In this document: one piece after another, positions 53,754-63,153 of the stretch
How positions within the stretch are numbered: the first letter of the stretch is position 1
How the letters are laid out: each line of letters starts with the position of its first letter
Assembly (NCBI RefSeq): GCF_000367925.1
Contig: NZ_KB849164.1
Coordinates: 1,080,653-1,144,652 of the forward strand
Length of the DNA stretch: 64,000 nucleotides
Source of the DNA: Acinetobacter bohemicus ANC 3994
GTDB taxonomy: Bacteria; Pseudomonadota; Gammaproteobacteria; Pseudomonadales; Moraxellaceae
Direction: 5' to 3'
Notes under the pieces: model-generated
What the model was told of the DNA's origin: nothing
Seen by the model: only the letters and a program-made list of their open reading frames with translations
Databases searched by the model: none
Translations under genes and position numbers: made by a program

Positions 53754-54668
53754 TTAAACAACAGCACGATCATATTTAATCGCTTCTAAGTCATAAACCT
53801 GATAAATACAGTCAAATAATGAACGAATATCTTCACTCTCATCCATACTGCGTATTGCCAGAAAGATTGGACTGACGGCAGCATCATCAAGTAAGGGAAT
53901 ATAGTGCAAATGTGATAACTGAATGGTTTTAGCACTTTCAGGAACAATACAAATCCCCTCACCAGCTGCAACCAAGCCAAGTGCCAGCTGGATTTCACGG
54001 ACTTCTTTTAAATTTTTGGGATCTAAACTATATTCAGAAAAAAGTGATCTAACTTGCGTAGAAAAATTAGGTTTAGGATGACTCGGGTATAAAAATAATT
54101 TTTCATCGACGATATCTGTCAGATATACCCCTTTCTTTTGTACAGCGAGTGGATGACTCGCATGCACTGCGACCATTAAAGGCTCTTCTCGTAAAAGTAT
54201 CCGTCTGATTGCTGGGTCCGAAATTCGCAATCGACCAAAACCGACATCAATCCGACCTTCTTTAAGTGCTTGTATTTGCTCTTTGGTACTCATTTCAATC
54301 AGCTCAATTTTTAAATGTTGCTGCTGTTGACGAAATAAATAAACGATTTTCGGCAATAAGCCGTACAATAAAGAACCAACAAAACCCATCGTCACGGTTT
54401 TTTCGACCATGCCTACCCGTTGAGTCATCGCTTTAATTTCTTCGGCATTAGACAAAAGTTTAACAGCGTGCTGATAAAAAAATTGACCCGCTTCAGTCGT
54501 TAATAATGGGCGGCTACCACGTTCAAATAGCTGAATTCCCAGCTCTGCTTCAAGATTTTGTATCTGTCGGCTTAAAGGAGGTTGAGCAATAAACAGTTTT
54601 TCGGCTGCTTTAGTAAAACTCTGCTCTTCTACAACCGCTACAAAATAACGTAGATGTCTCAGTTCCAT
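53754..54668 (-). CDS. benM: LysR-type regulator of the cat-ben operon, BenM/CatM family
   Basis: A 304-residue LysR regulator. The N-terminal helix-turn-helix (MELRHLRYFVAVVEEQSFTKAAEKLFIAQPPLSRQIQNLE) is nearly the BenM/CatM sequence. The effector domain includes GFVGSLLYGLLPKIVYL, EGRIDVGFGRLRISDPAIRR and PSHPKPNFSTQVRSLF. BenM and CatM of ADP1 are muconate-responsive; BenM also binds benzoate in a second pocket using Arg160 and Tyr293. Here R160 and a Tyr at 292 (one residue shorter alignment) are present, while CatM has His at 160 as I recall. The protein therefore looks BenM-like, although it is adjacent to catB as CatM is. It is divergent from catB. Confidence 0.85.
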   Translation of the reverse strand: MELRHLRYFVAVVEEQSFTKAAEKLFIAQPPLSRQIQNLEAELGIQLFERGSRPLLTTEAGQFFYQHAVKLLSNAEEIKAMTQRVGMVEKTVTMGFVGSLLYGLLPKIVYLFRQQQQHLKIELIEMSTKEQIQALKEGRIDVGFGRLRISDPAIRRILLREEPLMVAVHASHPLAVQKKGVYLTDIVDEKLFLYPSHPKPNFSTQVRSLFSEYSLDPKNLKEVREIQLALGLVAAGEGICIVPESAKTIQLSHLHYIPLLDDAAVSPIFLAIRSMDESEDIRSLFDCIYQVYDLEAIKYDRAVV

Positions 54669-54676
54669 AATATTCC

Positions 54677-54691
54677 ATACCTTATAAGCAT
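54677..54691. promoter_or_regulatory. Candidate BenM/CatM operator
   Basis: ATAC-CTTATAA-GCAT matches the ATAC-N7-GTAT consensus at 7 of 8 defined bases, in the divergent region between the LysR gene and catB. A second, weaker ATAC-N7-GATA lies at 54742-54756. Confidence 0.6.
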
Positions 54692-54783
54692 AATAAAATG
54701 CAAATTTGATCTTCGACAGTAAATGTTTATTCTTTTAAGGTATACCACAAGAGATACACAAAGCAAGATTGAGAAGGCTAAAG

Positions 54784-55893
54784 ATGTATAAATCTATAGA
54801 AACATTGCTTGTCGAAATTCCAACCATCCGCCCGCACAAAATGGCGGTTGCGACCATGCAAACCCAAACATTAGTACTGGTAAAAGTAACCACAGCCGAT
54901 GGTTTTACCGGTTGGGGCGAAGCGACCACAATTGGTGGATTGGGATACGGTGATGAAAGCCCAGAAAGTGTAAAAACGAATATCGAGACATATTTTGCGC
55001 CTTTATTGAAATCACTTTCAGGCTTAAATTTCGCTCAGACCATTCAAACCATTAAACGTAACATTAATGGCAATCGCTTTGCTAAATGTGCGATTCAAAC
55101 TGCCCTACTTGATATTCAAGCGCAGCGTTTAGATCTACCGTTAAGCGAAATTTTGGGTGGACGTTTACGTGACAGTGTTCCCGTTCTATGGGTCCTCGCT
55201 TCAGGTAATACTGAAAAAGACATTGCTGAAGCCAAGAAAATGATTGAGTTGAAACGTCATAACGTATTCAAACTTAAAATTGGATCACGTCCCGTTGAAG
55301 ATGACGTAGCCCATGTTTTAGCAATCAAACAAGCGCTAGGTTCAGATATTTCCATTCGTGTTGATGTCAATCGTGCATGGTCAGAACTGGAAGCCATTAA
55401 AGGTATTCAAGCCTTACAAGATGGTGGTGTTGATCTGATTGAACAACCCTGCGCGATTGAAAACCTAGATGCAATGCAGCGTTTAACGCGTCGTTTTGAT
55501 ATTGCCATTATGGCCGATGAATCCTTAAACGGTCCACACAGTGCTTACCAAATCGCACGAAACAATGGTGCATCTGTATTTGCGGTGAAAGTCGCTCAAT
55601 CTGGCGGTCTGATTGAAGGTTGCGAAGTTGGAAAAATTGCCAAGCTTGCAGGCATCGATCTTTATGGCGGCACAATGCTTGAAGGTCCTGTAGGAACCAT
55701 TGCTTCAGCGCATGTTTTTTCAACTTTTGATCATTTAGCTTATGGCACAGAATTATTTGGTCCATTACTACTGACTGAAGAAATTTTAAAAACACCACTT
55801 CAATATCAAAACTATGAGTTGGTACTGCCGACTGTATCTGGTTTGGGTATCGAACTCGATTTAGACAAAATTGACAATTTACGTCGTCAGTAA
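54784..55893 (+). CDS. catB: Muconate cycloisomerase
   Basis: A 369-residue enolase-superfamily enzyme. The catalytic KxK is FKLKIG (K163, K165), and the metal ligands are D194 (VDVNRA), E220 (IEQPC) and D245 (ADESL). The ring-opening residue region AVKVAQSGGLIEG follows. It lactonises cis,cis-muconate to muconolactone. I chose ATG 54784 (MYKSIETLL) as AGAAGG lies upstream at the right distance. It begins the rightward cat-ben operon, divergent from its regulator. Confidence 0.95.
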   Translation: MYKSIETLLVEIPTIRPHKMAVATMQTQTLVLVKVTTADGFTGWGEATTIGGLGYGDESPESVKTNIETYFAPLLKSLSGLNFAQTIQTIKRNINGNRFAKCAIQTALLDIQAQRLDLPLSEILGGRLRDSVPVLWVLASGNTEKDIAEAKKMIELKRHNVFKLKIGSRPVEDDVAHVLAIKQALGSDISIRVDVNRAWSELEAIKGIQALQDGGVDLIEQPCAIENLDAMQRLTRRFDIAIMADESLNGPHSAYQIARNNGASVFAVKVAQSGGLIEGCEVGKIAKLAGIDLYGGTMLEGPVGTIASAHVFSTFDHLAYGTELFGPLLLTEEILKTPLQYQNYELVLPTVSGLGIELDLDKIDNLRRQ

Positions 55894-55908
55894 TTGAAGG
55901 AGATAAAG

Positions 55909-56199
55909 ATGCTTTTCCAAGTACGTATGAATGTAAACATTCCACTGGATATGCCAAGTGATCAAGCCAATGAAATCAAGGCGATTGAAAAAGCATATTC
56001 ACAAGAATTACAACGTCAAGGCAAATGGCGTCACATTTGGCGCATTACTGGTCAATATTCAAATACCAGTATTTTTGATGTTGAAAGCAATGAAGAACTG
56101 CACAGCATTTTACAGGGACTTCCATTGTATCCGTACATGGAAATTGAAGTGATGGCATTGAATCGCCACCCTTCTTCAATCCGTGAAGATGACAGCTAA
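55909..56199 (+). CDS. catC: Muconolactone delta-isomerase
   Basis: A 96-residue enzyme, the family's usual length. It has the start MLFQVRMNVNIPLDMP and the typical GKWRHIWRITGQYSNTSIFDVES, LPLYPYMEIEVMALNRHPSS. It isomerises muconolactone to 3-oxoadipate enol-lactone. ATG 55909 has AAGGAG at seven bases. The gene follows catB by 15 bp. Confidence 0.95.
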   Translation: MLFQVRMNVNIPLDMPSDQANEIKAIEKAYSQELQRQGKWRHIWRITGQYSNTSIFDVESNEELHSILQGLPLYPYMEIEVMALNRHPSSIREDDS

Positions 56200-56213
56200 T
56201 TTTTTTTACAACG

Positions 56214-56340
56214 AAAGTGTGCTGTATCAAACAGCTTCACTTTTAAATAAAAGCAATACCAACCGGTAACCCAACAAGGATGTGGCAGCTAATGTTTTCT
56301 CGCACTCCAAAGGATGAGAAAGCTAGCCACCTCAAATAGA
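56214..56340 (+). other. Two hairpins between catC and catA
   Basis: First, AAAGTG-GCTGT with ACAGC-CACTTT (56214-56243), with small bulges and a T tail. Second, GTGGC ... GCCAC with inner TTTTCTC/GAGAAAG (56282-56340). They may attenuate or process the transcript between the catBC and catA parts. No gene is visible in this 164-bp gap. Confidence 0.5.
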
Positions 56341-56363
56341 TTACATACTTAAGGAGAATTAGT

Positions 56364-57284
56364 ATGAACCGCCAACAAATTGATGCGCTTGTTAAAGAAA
56401 TGAACGTCGATACAGCGACAGGTCCTGTCGATGCACGTGTACAACAAATTATTGTCCGTTTATTGGGTGATTTTTTCCAAGCGATCGAAGATCTGGATAT
56501 TTCACAAACAGAATTATGGAAAGGTCTGGAATACTTTACCGATGCGGGTCAAGCCAATGAACTTGGTCTTTTGGCTGCCGGCTTAGGTCTTGAGCATTAT
56601 CTTGACCTTCGTGCAGACGAAGCAGATGCAAAAGCAGGGATTACAGGCGGTACACCACGTACCATTGAAGGTCCATTATATGTTGCCGGTGCACCTGAGT
56701 CTGTAGGCTTTGCACGTATGGATGATGGTTCAGAAACCGATAAAATTCCGACTTTATTTATCGAAGGTACGGTAACGGATACTGAAGGCAACATTATTGA
56801 AGGCGCTAAAGTTGAAGTTTGGCATGCCAACAGCCTAGGTAACTATTCGTTCTTTGATAAATCTCAATCTGACTTCAACTTACGTCGTACTATTTTAAGT
56901 GATGCAGCGGGTCAATATATTGCACAAACCACCATGCCAGTTGGCTATGGTTGCCCGCCACAAGGTACGACTCAATTTGTTTTAGACAAACTTGGTCGTC
57001 ATGGTAACCGTCCTTCTCACGTGCATTACTTTGTTTCTGCACCGGGTTACCGCAAGTTAACCACTCAATTCAATATTGAAGGCGATAAATATCTTTGGGA
57101 TGACTTTGCATTTGCTACACGTGAAGGTTTAGTTGCAACCGCGGAAGATGTAACGGATGAAGCTGAAATTGCACGTCGCGGTTTAGACAAAGCATTTAAA
57201 CACATTCAGTTCAATATTGAACTTGTAAAAGATGCTGCAACTGCACCTTCTACTGAAGTTGAACGTCGTCGCGCAAGCGCTTAA
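56364..57284 (+). CDS. catA: Catechol 1,2-dioxygenase
   Basis: A 306-residue intradiol dioxygenase. The helical N-terminal dimerisation domain is at residues 1-100. The non-heme Fe(III) ligands are visible as two tyrosines (Y161 in LGNYSFF and Y195 in MPVGYGCPPQ) and two histidines (H219 and H221 in RPSHVHYF). It opens catechol to cis,cis-muconate. Sequence is very close to ADP1 CatA. AAGGAG precedes the ATG. It lies between catC and benA, connecting benzoate oxidation with muconate processing in one operon. Confidence 0.96.
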   Translation: MNRQQIDALVKEMNVDTATGPVDARVQQIIVRLLGDFFQAIEDLDISQTELWKGLEYFTDAGQANELGLLAAGLGLEHYLDLRADEADAKAGITGGTPRTIEGPLYVAGAPESVGFARMDDGSETDKIPTLFIEGTVTDTEGNIIEGAKVEVWHANSLGNYSFFDKSQSDFNLRRTILSDAAGQYIAQTTMPVGYGCPPQGTTQFVLDKLGRHGNRPSHVHYFVSAPGYRKLTTQFNIEGDKYLWDDFAFATREGLVATAEDVTDEAEIARRGLDKAFKHIQFNIELVKDAATAPSTEVERRRASA

Positions 57285-57303
57285 TGACCTGATGATAAGG
57301 AAC

Positions 57304-57329
57304 CGAGATGTCAATTTCATGACATTTCG
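57304..57329 (+). other. Hairpin between catA and benA
   Basis: CGAGATGTCA and TGACATTTCG pair over ten positions with one wobble around ATTTCA. It is in the 81-bp catA-benA gap and, lacking a T-run, is a possible processing or stability element. Confidence 0.5.
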
Positions 57330-57365
57330 GGAACTTGCCTAAATTTGGAAAGTTGGAGAACGGAC

Positions 57366-58751
57366 ATGCCTCGTATCCCTGTAATTAATACCAGCCATCT
57401 CGATCGCATTGATGAATTACTCGTTGAAAACTATGAAACAGGTGAATTTAAGCTTCATCGTTCAGTTTTTACAGATCAGGCCCTATTCGATTTAGAGATG
57501 AAATACATCTTTGAAGGCAACTGGGTGTACTTGGCACATGAAAGCCAAATTCCGAATAACAATGATTATTATACGACCTATATGGGCCGCCAGCCGATCA
57601 TCATCGCACGTAACCGTGCAGGTGAATTGAATGCAATGATCAATGCATGTTCACACCGTGGGGCGCAACTTTGTCGTCATAAAAAAGGCAATAAAGCAAC
57701 CTACACCTGCCCCTTCCACGGTTGGACATTTAACAACTCAGGTAAATTATTAAAAGTAAAAGATCCTTCTGATGCAGGCTATTCAGACTGCTTTAATCAA
57801 GACGGTTCACATGACTTGAAAAAAGTTGCTCGTTTTGAAAACTATAAAGGGTTTTTATTTGGCAGCTTAAACCCTGATGTTCCTCCGCTACAAGAATACC
57901 TTGGCGAAGCAACCAAAATTATCGATATGATTGTGGGTCAGTCTGATCAAGGTCTTGAGGTTTTACGCGGTGCGTCTACTTATACCTATGAAGGTAACTG
58001 GAAGTTAACTGCTGAAAATGGTGCCGATGGTTACCATGTTTCTGCCGTACACTGGAACTATGCAGCCACCACTCAACACCGTAAAGAAGCTCAAGCAACC
58101 GATAATATTCGTGCGATGAGTGCGGGTTCTTGGGGTAAACAAGGCGGTGGTTCATACGGTTTTGATAATGGTCACATGCTACTTTGGACTCAATGGGCAA
58201 ATCCAGAAGACCGTCCAAACTTCCCTAAAGCAGAGGAATATACCGAGAAATTCGGCGCTGCGATGTCAAAATGGATGATCGAGCGTTCTCGTAACCTATG
58301 TATCTACCCGAATGTATATTTCATGGATCAGTTTGGTTCACAAATTCGTGTCCTTCGTCCACTGTCTCCGAGCAAGACTGAAGTCACCATTTACTGTATC
58401 GCCCCTATTGGTGAAGACAAAGAAGCACGTACACGTCGTATTCGTCAGTATGAAGACTTCTTTAATGCTTCAGGTATGGCAACTCCAGATGACTTAGAAG
58501 AATTCCGTGCTTGCCAAGCGGGTTATGCCGGTATTGCACTTGAATGGAACGATATGAGCCGTGGTGCAAAACATTGGATTCAAGGCCCAGATGATGCAGC
58601 CAATGAAATTGGTTTAAAACCAAAACTTTCAGGAATTAAAACTGAAGATGAAGGTTTATACCTTGCTCAACATGAACATTGGTTACATTTGATGAAAGAA
58701 GCGATTGCCTCTGAAAAAGAACTTGCTGCAACTGAAGGAGAAAACGCATGA
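57366..58751 (+). CDS. benA: Benzoate 1,2-dioxygenase large (alpha) subunit
   Basis: A 461-residue Rieske oxygenase alpha subunit. The Rieske ligands are C95 and H97 (CSHRGAQL) and C115 and H118 (CPFHGW). The catalytic domain contains ENGADGYHVSAVHWNYAAT with iron-ligand histidines. It dihydroxylates benzoate to the cis-diol with BenB. ATG 57366 (MPRIPVINTS) has GGAGAACGG upstream; the TTG 21 bases earlier is less likely. It is nearly identical in style to ADP1 BenA and overlaps benB by four bases. Confidence 0.96.
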   Translation: MPRIPVINTSHLDRIDELLVENYETGEFKLHRSVFTDQALFDLEMKYIFEGNWVYLAHESQIPNNNDYYTTYMGRQPIIIARNRAGELNAMINACSHRGAQLCRHKKGNKATYTCPFHGWTFNNSGKLLKVKDPSDAGYSDCFNQDGSHDLKKVARFENYKGFLFGSLNPDVPPLQEYLGEATKIIDMIVGQSDQGLEVLRGASTYTYEGNWKLTAENGADGYHVSAVHWNYAATTQHRKEAQATDNIRAMSAGSWGKQGGGSYGFDNGHMLLWTQWANPEDRPNFPKAEEYTEKFGAAMSKWMIERSRNLCIYPNVYFMDQFGSQIRVLRPLSPSKTEVTIYCIAPIGEDKEARTRRIRQYEDFFNASGMATPDDLEEFRACQAGYAGIALEWNDMSRGAKHWIQGPDDAANEIGLKPKLSGIKTEDEGLYLAQHEHWLHLMKEAIASEKELAATEGENA

Positions 58752-59239
58752 GCGCGATGACTTTAGAAAATATTGCTCAATTCCTCTACAAAGAAGCACG
58801 CTTTCTGGATGATGAGCAATGGGATGACTGGTTACAGTGTTATGCCCCTAGTGCAGAATTTTGGATGCCAGCATGGGATGATGATGACAAACTGACTACA
58901 GATCCTCAGTCTGAAATTTCTTTGATTTATTACCCTGACCGTCAAGGTTTGGAAGACCGCGTATTCCGTATTAAGACTGAACGTTCTTCTGCAACCATGC
59001 CGGATACCCGTACCAGCCATAACATTTGCAATATTGAAGTTGTGGAACAAAACGGTGACTTAGTTACAGTACGTTTTAACTGGAACACACTCAGTTTCCG
59101 TTATAAGACCAATTACAGCTATTTCGGCATGTCACGTTATGTCATCGATTTTTCTGGTGCAGAACCAAAAATCGTCAATAAATATGTGGTACTTAAAAAT
59201 GATTATATCAATCAAGTGATTGATATCTACCACTTGTAA
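58748..59239 (+). CDS. benB: Benzoate 1,2-dioxygenase small (beta) subunit
   Basis: A 163-residue ring-hydroxylating dioxygenase beta subunit with a cystatin-like fold (LENIAQFLYKEARFLDDEQWDDWLQCYAPSAEFWMPAWDDDD). It associates with BenA in an alpha3beta3 hexamer. It overlaps the benA stop (ATGA), so is translationally coupled. Confidence 0.95.
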   Translation: MSAMTLENIAQFLYKEARFLDDEQWDDWLQCYAPSAEFWMPAWDDDDKLTTDPQSEISLIYYPDRQGLEDRVFRIKTERSSATMPDTRTSHNICNIEVVEQNGDLVTVRFNWNTLSFRYKTNYSYFGMSRYVIDFSGAEPKIVNKYVVLKNDYINQVIDIYHL

Positions 59240-59253
59240 AGAACAAACAGAAA

Positions 59254-59285
59254 TTCTTCAGTCAAATGGAAAGTTGGCTGAAGAA
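59254..59285 (+). other. Hairpin between benB and benC
   Basis: TTCTTCAG and CTGAAGAA, extended inward by CAA/TTG, form a stem in the 81-bp benB-benC gap. It is not followed by a T-run. Confidence 0.5.
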
Positions 59286-59320
59286 GAACATCAGTTTTAA
59301 ATATTTATAGGATTCTAGCC

Positions 59321-60337
59321 ATGTCAAACCTTAATGTTGCACTTCAATTTGAAGATGGCGTTACACGTTTTATCAGCGTCGTTCAAGGCGAAACTTTATC
59401 TGATGCTGCCTACCGTCAAAAAATCAATATTCCTTTGGACTGTCGAGATGGGGCTTGTGGAACGTGTCGTGCTTTTTGTGAATCAGGTTCGTTTGACATG
59501 CCTGAAGAAACTTATATTGAAGATGCATTAACACCTGAAGAAGCTGCTGAAGGCTATGTTTTAGCATGTCAGTGCCGCCCGACTTCTGATGCTGTATTTC
59601 AAATTCAAGCCTCTTCTGAAGTATGCAAAACAGAAATTCACCAGTTCCACGGTACGCTTGAACGTGTTGAAAAATTATCAGATTCAACCATCACTTTTGA
59701 TATCCAGCTTGATGAAGGTCAACCTGACATTCACTTCCTAGCTGGTCAATATGTAAATGTAGGACTGCCTAATACGACCGAAACGCGTTCTTATTCTTTC
59801 AGCTCTAAACCGGGTAATCGTTTAACCAGTTTTGTAGTACGTAACGTGCCGAATGGCAAAATGAGTGAATTTTTAAGTGCGACTGCCCAAGCGGGTGACA
59901 AAATGACTTTCGCGGGTCCATTTGGCAGTTTCTATTTACGCCCGGTGACACGTCCTGTACTTATGTTGGCAGGTGGTACAGGCATTGCACCCTTCATGTC
60001 GATGCTACAAGTTTTAGAAGAAAAAGGTTCAGAGCACCCTGTACGCTTAGTTTTTGGTGTCACCAATGACTTTGACTTGGTGGCGATTGAAAAATTAAAT
60101 GAACTGCAAGACAAATTCTCTTGGTTTGAATATCGTACTGTGGTTGCAAACCCAGAATCTGCGCATGAGCGTAAAGGTTATGTAACAGGTCATATTGAAA
60201 ATGATTGGTTAAATAACGGTGATGTCGACATTTATTTATGTGGTCCAGTACCTATGGTGGAAGCAGTACGCGGTTGGCTCGATGCTGAAGGTGTAAAACC
60301 GGCAAGCTTCTTATTTGAAAAATTCTCTGCAAACTAA
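59321..60337 (+). CDS. benC: Benzoate dioxygenase reductase
   Basis: A 338-residue electron-transfer protein. The plant-type 2Fe-2S ferredoxin domain uses C41, C46, C49 and C83 (CRDGACGTC, ACQC). The FAD domain (RSYSFSSKPGN) and NADH domain (MLAGGTGIAPFMSML, IYLCGPVPMVEAV) follow. It delivers NADH electrons to BenAB. Confidence 0.95.
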   Translation: MSNLNVALQFEDGVTRFISVVQGETLSDAAYRQKINIPLDCRDGACGTCRAFCESGSFDMPEETYIEDALTPEEAAEGYVLACQCRPTSDAVFQIQASSEVCKTEIHQFHGTLERVEKLSDSTITFDIQLDEGQPDIHFLAGQYVNVGLPNTTETRSYSFSSKPGNRLTSFVVRNVPNGKMSEFLSATAQAGDKMTFAGPFGSFYLRPVTRPVLMLAGGTGIAPFMSMLQVLEEKGSEHPVRLVFGVTNDFDLVAIEKLNELQDKFSWFEYRTVVANPESAHERKGYVTGHIENDWLNNGDVDIYLCGPVPMVEAVRGWLDAEGVKPASFLFEKFSAN

Positions 60338-60354
60338 TAAAGGGAAGAATTCAA

Positions 60355-61140
60355 ATGTCTGATCGTCAAAGATTTCAAAACAAAGTCGTGATTGTGACCG
60401 GTGCAGCTCAAGGCATTGGTCGCGGTGTTGCCCTGCAAGTGGCATCGGAAGGTGCTCAAGTCGTCATGGCCGACCTTTCTCCTTACGTGCAAGAAGTGTT
60501 AGCGGAAATTGAAGAGCTGGGTGGCGATGCTGTCATCATCAATGCGGACTTAGAAACCTATGCAGGTGCACAATCCGTGGTTGAAAAAGCCATTGCAACT
60601 TATGGCCGTGTCGATGCCCTGATCAACAATGTTGGTGGTGCAATCTGGATGAAACCTTTTCAAGAATTTTCTGAACAAGAAATTATTAAGGAAGTAAATC
60701 GTTCATTGTTCCCAACGATGTGGTGTTGCCGCGCAGTTTTACCTGAAATGATTAAAAATCAGAAAGGTACGATTGTAAATGTATCTTCAATTGCAACTCG
60801 TGGCATTAACCGTGTGCCGTACTCAGCATCCAAAGGTGGGGTAAATGGTTTAACAGCCTCCCTTGCCTTTGAACATGCCAAAGATGGCATTCGTGTCAAT
60901 GCCGTTGCAACGGGTGGAACTGAAGCACCACCCCGCAAAGTACCGCGTAATGCCAACCCACTTTCTGAAAATGAACAACAATGGATGCAAGAAGTGGTTG
61001 ATCAAACCATTGATCGTACGTTCTTAGGTCGTTATGGCAGCATTCAGGAACAGGTCAATGCCATTGTATTCCTTGCTTCAGATGAATCTTCATATATGAC
61101 AGGAACTGTGGTTCCTGTGGGTGGTGGTGATCAGGGTTAA
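60355..61140 (+). CDS. benD: Benzoate cis-diol dehydrogenase
   Basis: A 261-residue SDR. It has GAAQGIGRGVALQVA, NNVGGAIWM, the catalytic SSIATRGINRVPYSASKGGV and a C-terminal TGTVVPVGGGDQG. It oxidatively decarboxylates the benzoate diol to catechol. It lies 17 bp after benC. Confidence 0.95.
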   Translation: MSDRQRFQNKVVIVTGAAQGIGRGVALQVASEGAQVVMADLSPYVQEVLAEIEELGGDAVIINADLETYAGAQSVVEKAIATYGRVDALINNVGGAIWMKPFQEFSEQEIIKEVNRSLFPTMWCCRAVLPEMIKNQKGTIVNVSSIATRGINRVPYSASKGGVNGLTASLAFEHAKDGIRVNAVATGGTEAPPRKVPRNANPLSENEQQWMQEVVDQTIDRTFLGRYGSIQEQVNAIVFLASDESSYMTGTVVPVGGGDQG

Positions 61141-61200
61141 ATCTGATTTCATCAAAGATTAACAGGTGCATTGAATTCTAAGCATGGAGGCAATAGCCCA

Positions 61201-62421
61201 ATGGCAACCCTGTTCAAAACGTTAAAAGATGATTGGTCCATTTCAGCTACTGTCGCAGGATTTTTGGCAGTACTGATTTCCTACGCGGGTCCTTTAATTA
61301 TCTTTTTCCAAGCGGCCCAAAAAGCAGAAGTCTCAAATGCCATGATGATTTCATGGATTTGGGGAATTTCAATTGGCGCTGCGGCGGCTGGTATTTTTCT
61401 ATCGATTAAATACAAAGTGCCTGTGATTACAGCTTGGTCTGCCCCCGGAACAGCCTTACTGGTCACGCTATTTCCGCATATTTCTTTAAATGAAGCCGTA
61501 GCTGCTTATATCACTTCTGCTGTGGTTATTTTTTTGATCGGAATTACAGGCTATTTTGACAAACTATTGAAATGGATTCCCCAAGATGTCGCAGCCGGCA
61601 TGATGGCAGGAATTCTTCTTCAGTTTGGTTTAGGGCTTTTTACGGCCACAGATACTATGCCAATGATTGTCTTTGGTATGTTAATGGTCTTTTTGATTGC
61701 AAAACGCTTAGTGCCACGCTATGCAATGGTTTGGGTGCTTATTTCAGGCGTAGTATTGAGTCTGTTTTTGGGCAAAATGAATCCTGTTAATGTCAATTTC
61801 ACCCTTGCTATTCCGCAATTTATTGCACCCGAATGGACTTGGAATTCAACCCTGAATCTTACCATCCCACTTATTTTAGTCAGCCTTTCTGGACAGTTTT
61901 TACCGGGTATGGCCATCATGAAATTGAGTGGTTACGACACCCCTGCTAAACCGATTATCACGGCAACCAGTATTGCATCACTTGCAGTCGCTTGTGTCGG
62001 TGGCATCACTATTGTTCTTGCATCCATTACTGCTGCGTTATGCATGGGTAAAGATGCACACGAACTAAAAGAAAAGCGTTATATCGCCGGCATTGCCAAT
62101 GGTATTTTTTATATTTTAGGTGGTTTATTTGCAGGCAGCATTGTCATGTTGTTCAGCTTACTGCCTAAAGAACTCGTTGCAGCCTTAGCCGGACTTGCTC
62201 TGCTTGGTGCAATTGCAACCAATATTTCCGTTGCGATGAAAAATGAATCTCATCGTGATGCAGCCCTAATTACATTCCTTGCTACCGCATCTGGTATGCA
62301 TTTTTTAGGGCTGAGTTCAGTCTTTTGGGGCATTTGTATCGGTGTTATTGCACATTTATTTTTGACTAAACGCGAACCGAATACCACTGCTCTGCCCTCA
62401 ACTCAAAGTTCAAAAAGTTAA
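61201..62421 (+). CDS. benE: Benzoate/H+ symporter BenE family
   Basis: A 406-residue membrane protein with about eleven or twelve helices. It shows TVAGFLAVLISYAGPLIIFFQAAQ, ITAWSAPGTALL, IPQDVAAGMMAGILLQFGLGLF and the GLALLGAIATNISVAMKNESHRDAALITFLATASGM region of BenE. I chose ATG 61201 (MATLFKTLK) with GGAGG ten bases upstream; an earlier in-frame ATG at 61171 is weaker. It is a second possible benzoate importer alongside BenK. Confidence 0.92.
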   Translation: MATLFKTLKDDWSISATVAGFLAVLISYAGPLIIFFQAAQKAEVSNAMMISWIWGISIGAAAAGIFLSIKYKVPVITAWSAPGTALLVTLFPHISLNEAVAAYITSAVVIFLIGITGYFDKLLKWIPQDVAAGMMAGILLQFGLGLFTATDTMPMIVFGMLMVFLIAKRLVPRYAMVWVLISGVVLSLFLGKMNPVNVNFTLAIPQFIAPEWTWNSTLNLTIPLILVSLSGQFLPGMAIMKLSGYDTPAKPIITATSIASLAVACVGGITIVLASITAALCMGKDAHELKEKRYIAGIANGIFYILGGLFAGSIVMLFSLLPKELVAALAGLALLGAIATNISVAMKNESHRDAALITFLATASGMHFLGLSSVFWGICIGVIAHLFLTKREPNTTALPSTQSSKS

Positions 62422-62448
62422 TGGGCAAACACTTGTCTAGGAAACATT

Positions 62449-63135
62449 ATGATTGATAAAAGCTCTGCTTCGTTAACCGAAGCCTTATCCCAAATTAAAG
62501 ATGGCTCCACCATCATGATTGGTGGTTTTGGTACAGCAGGTCAGCCTGCGGAACTGATTGATGGTTTAATTGAACTGGGTACTCAAGACTTAGTCATCGT
62601 CAATAACAACGCAGGCAATGGTGATTATGGCTTGGCCAAACTGTTAAAAACCGGTGCTGTGCGTAAAATCATTTGTTCTTTCCCACGTCAATCCGACTCT
62701 TGGGTCTTTGATGAGTTATACCGTGCTGGCAAAATTGAATTAGAACTGGTGCCGCAAGGAAATCTAGCTTGTCGTATTCAAGCAGCAGGTATGGGACTGG
62801 GTCCAATCTATACTCCAACCAGTTTTGGCACCTTGCTGGCTGAAGGCAAACCGACCATGCACTATGAAGGCAAAGACTTCGTTTTAGAAAACCCCATTAA
62901 AGCCGACTTTGCCCTGATTAAAGCGCATCAAGGTGACCGCTGGGGTAACTTGGTGTACAACAAATCAGCACGTAACTTTGGCCCAATCATGGCTATGGCA
63001 GCAGAGGTCACCATTGCACAAGTGTCAGAAGTGGTTGAACTCGGTGCTTTAGATCCAGAACACATCATCACCCCGGGTATTTTTGTCCAGCATGTGGTTG
63101 CTATTGGTACTAAACAACTTGAGCAATCTGCTTAA
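62449..63135 (+). CDS. catI: 3-oxoadipate CoA-transferase subunit A
   Basis: A 228-residue class I CoA-transferase alpha subunit with GGFGTAGQPAELIDGL, VIVNNNAGNGDYGLA and PEHIITPGIFVQHVV. It transfers CoA from succinyl-CoA to 3-oxoadipate with CatJ. It is 27 bp after benE. The subunit type is distinct from the scoA at 40.5 kb (different CoA-binding motif). Confidence 0.93.
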   Translation: MIDKSSASLTEALSQIKDGSTIMIGGFGTAGQPAELIDGLIELGTQDLVIVNNNAGNGDYGLAKLLKTGAVRKIICSFPRQSDSWVFDELYRAGKIELELVPQGNLACRIQAAGMGLGPIYTPTSFGTLLAEGKPTMHYEGKDFVLENPIKADFALIKAHQGDRWGNLVYNKSARNFGPIMAMAAEVTIAQVSEVVELGALDPEHIITPGIFVQHVVAIGTKQLEQSA

Positions 63136-63153
63136 TTACGTGAGGATTAAAAA

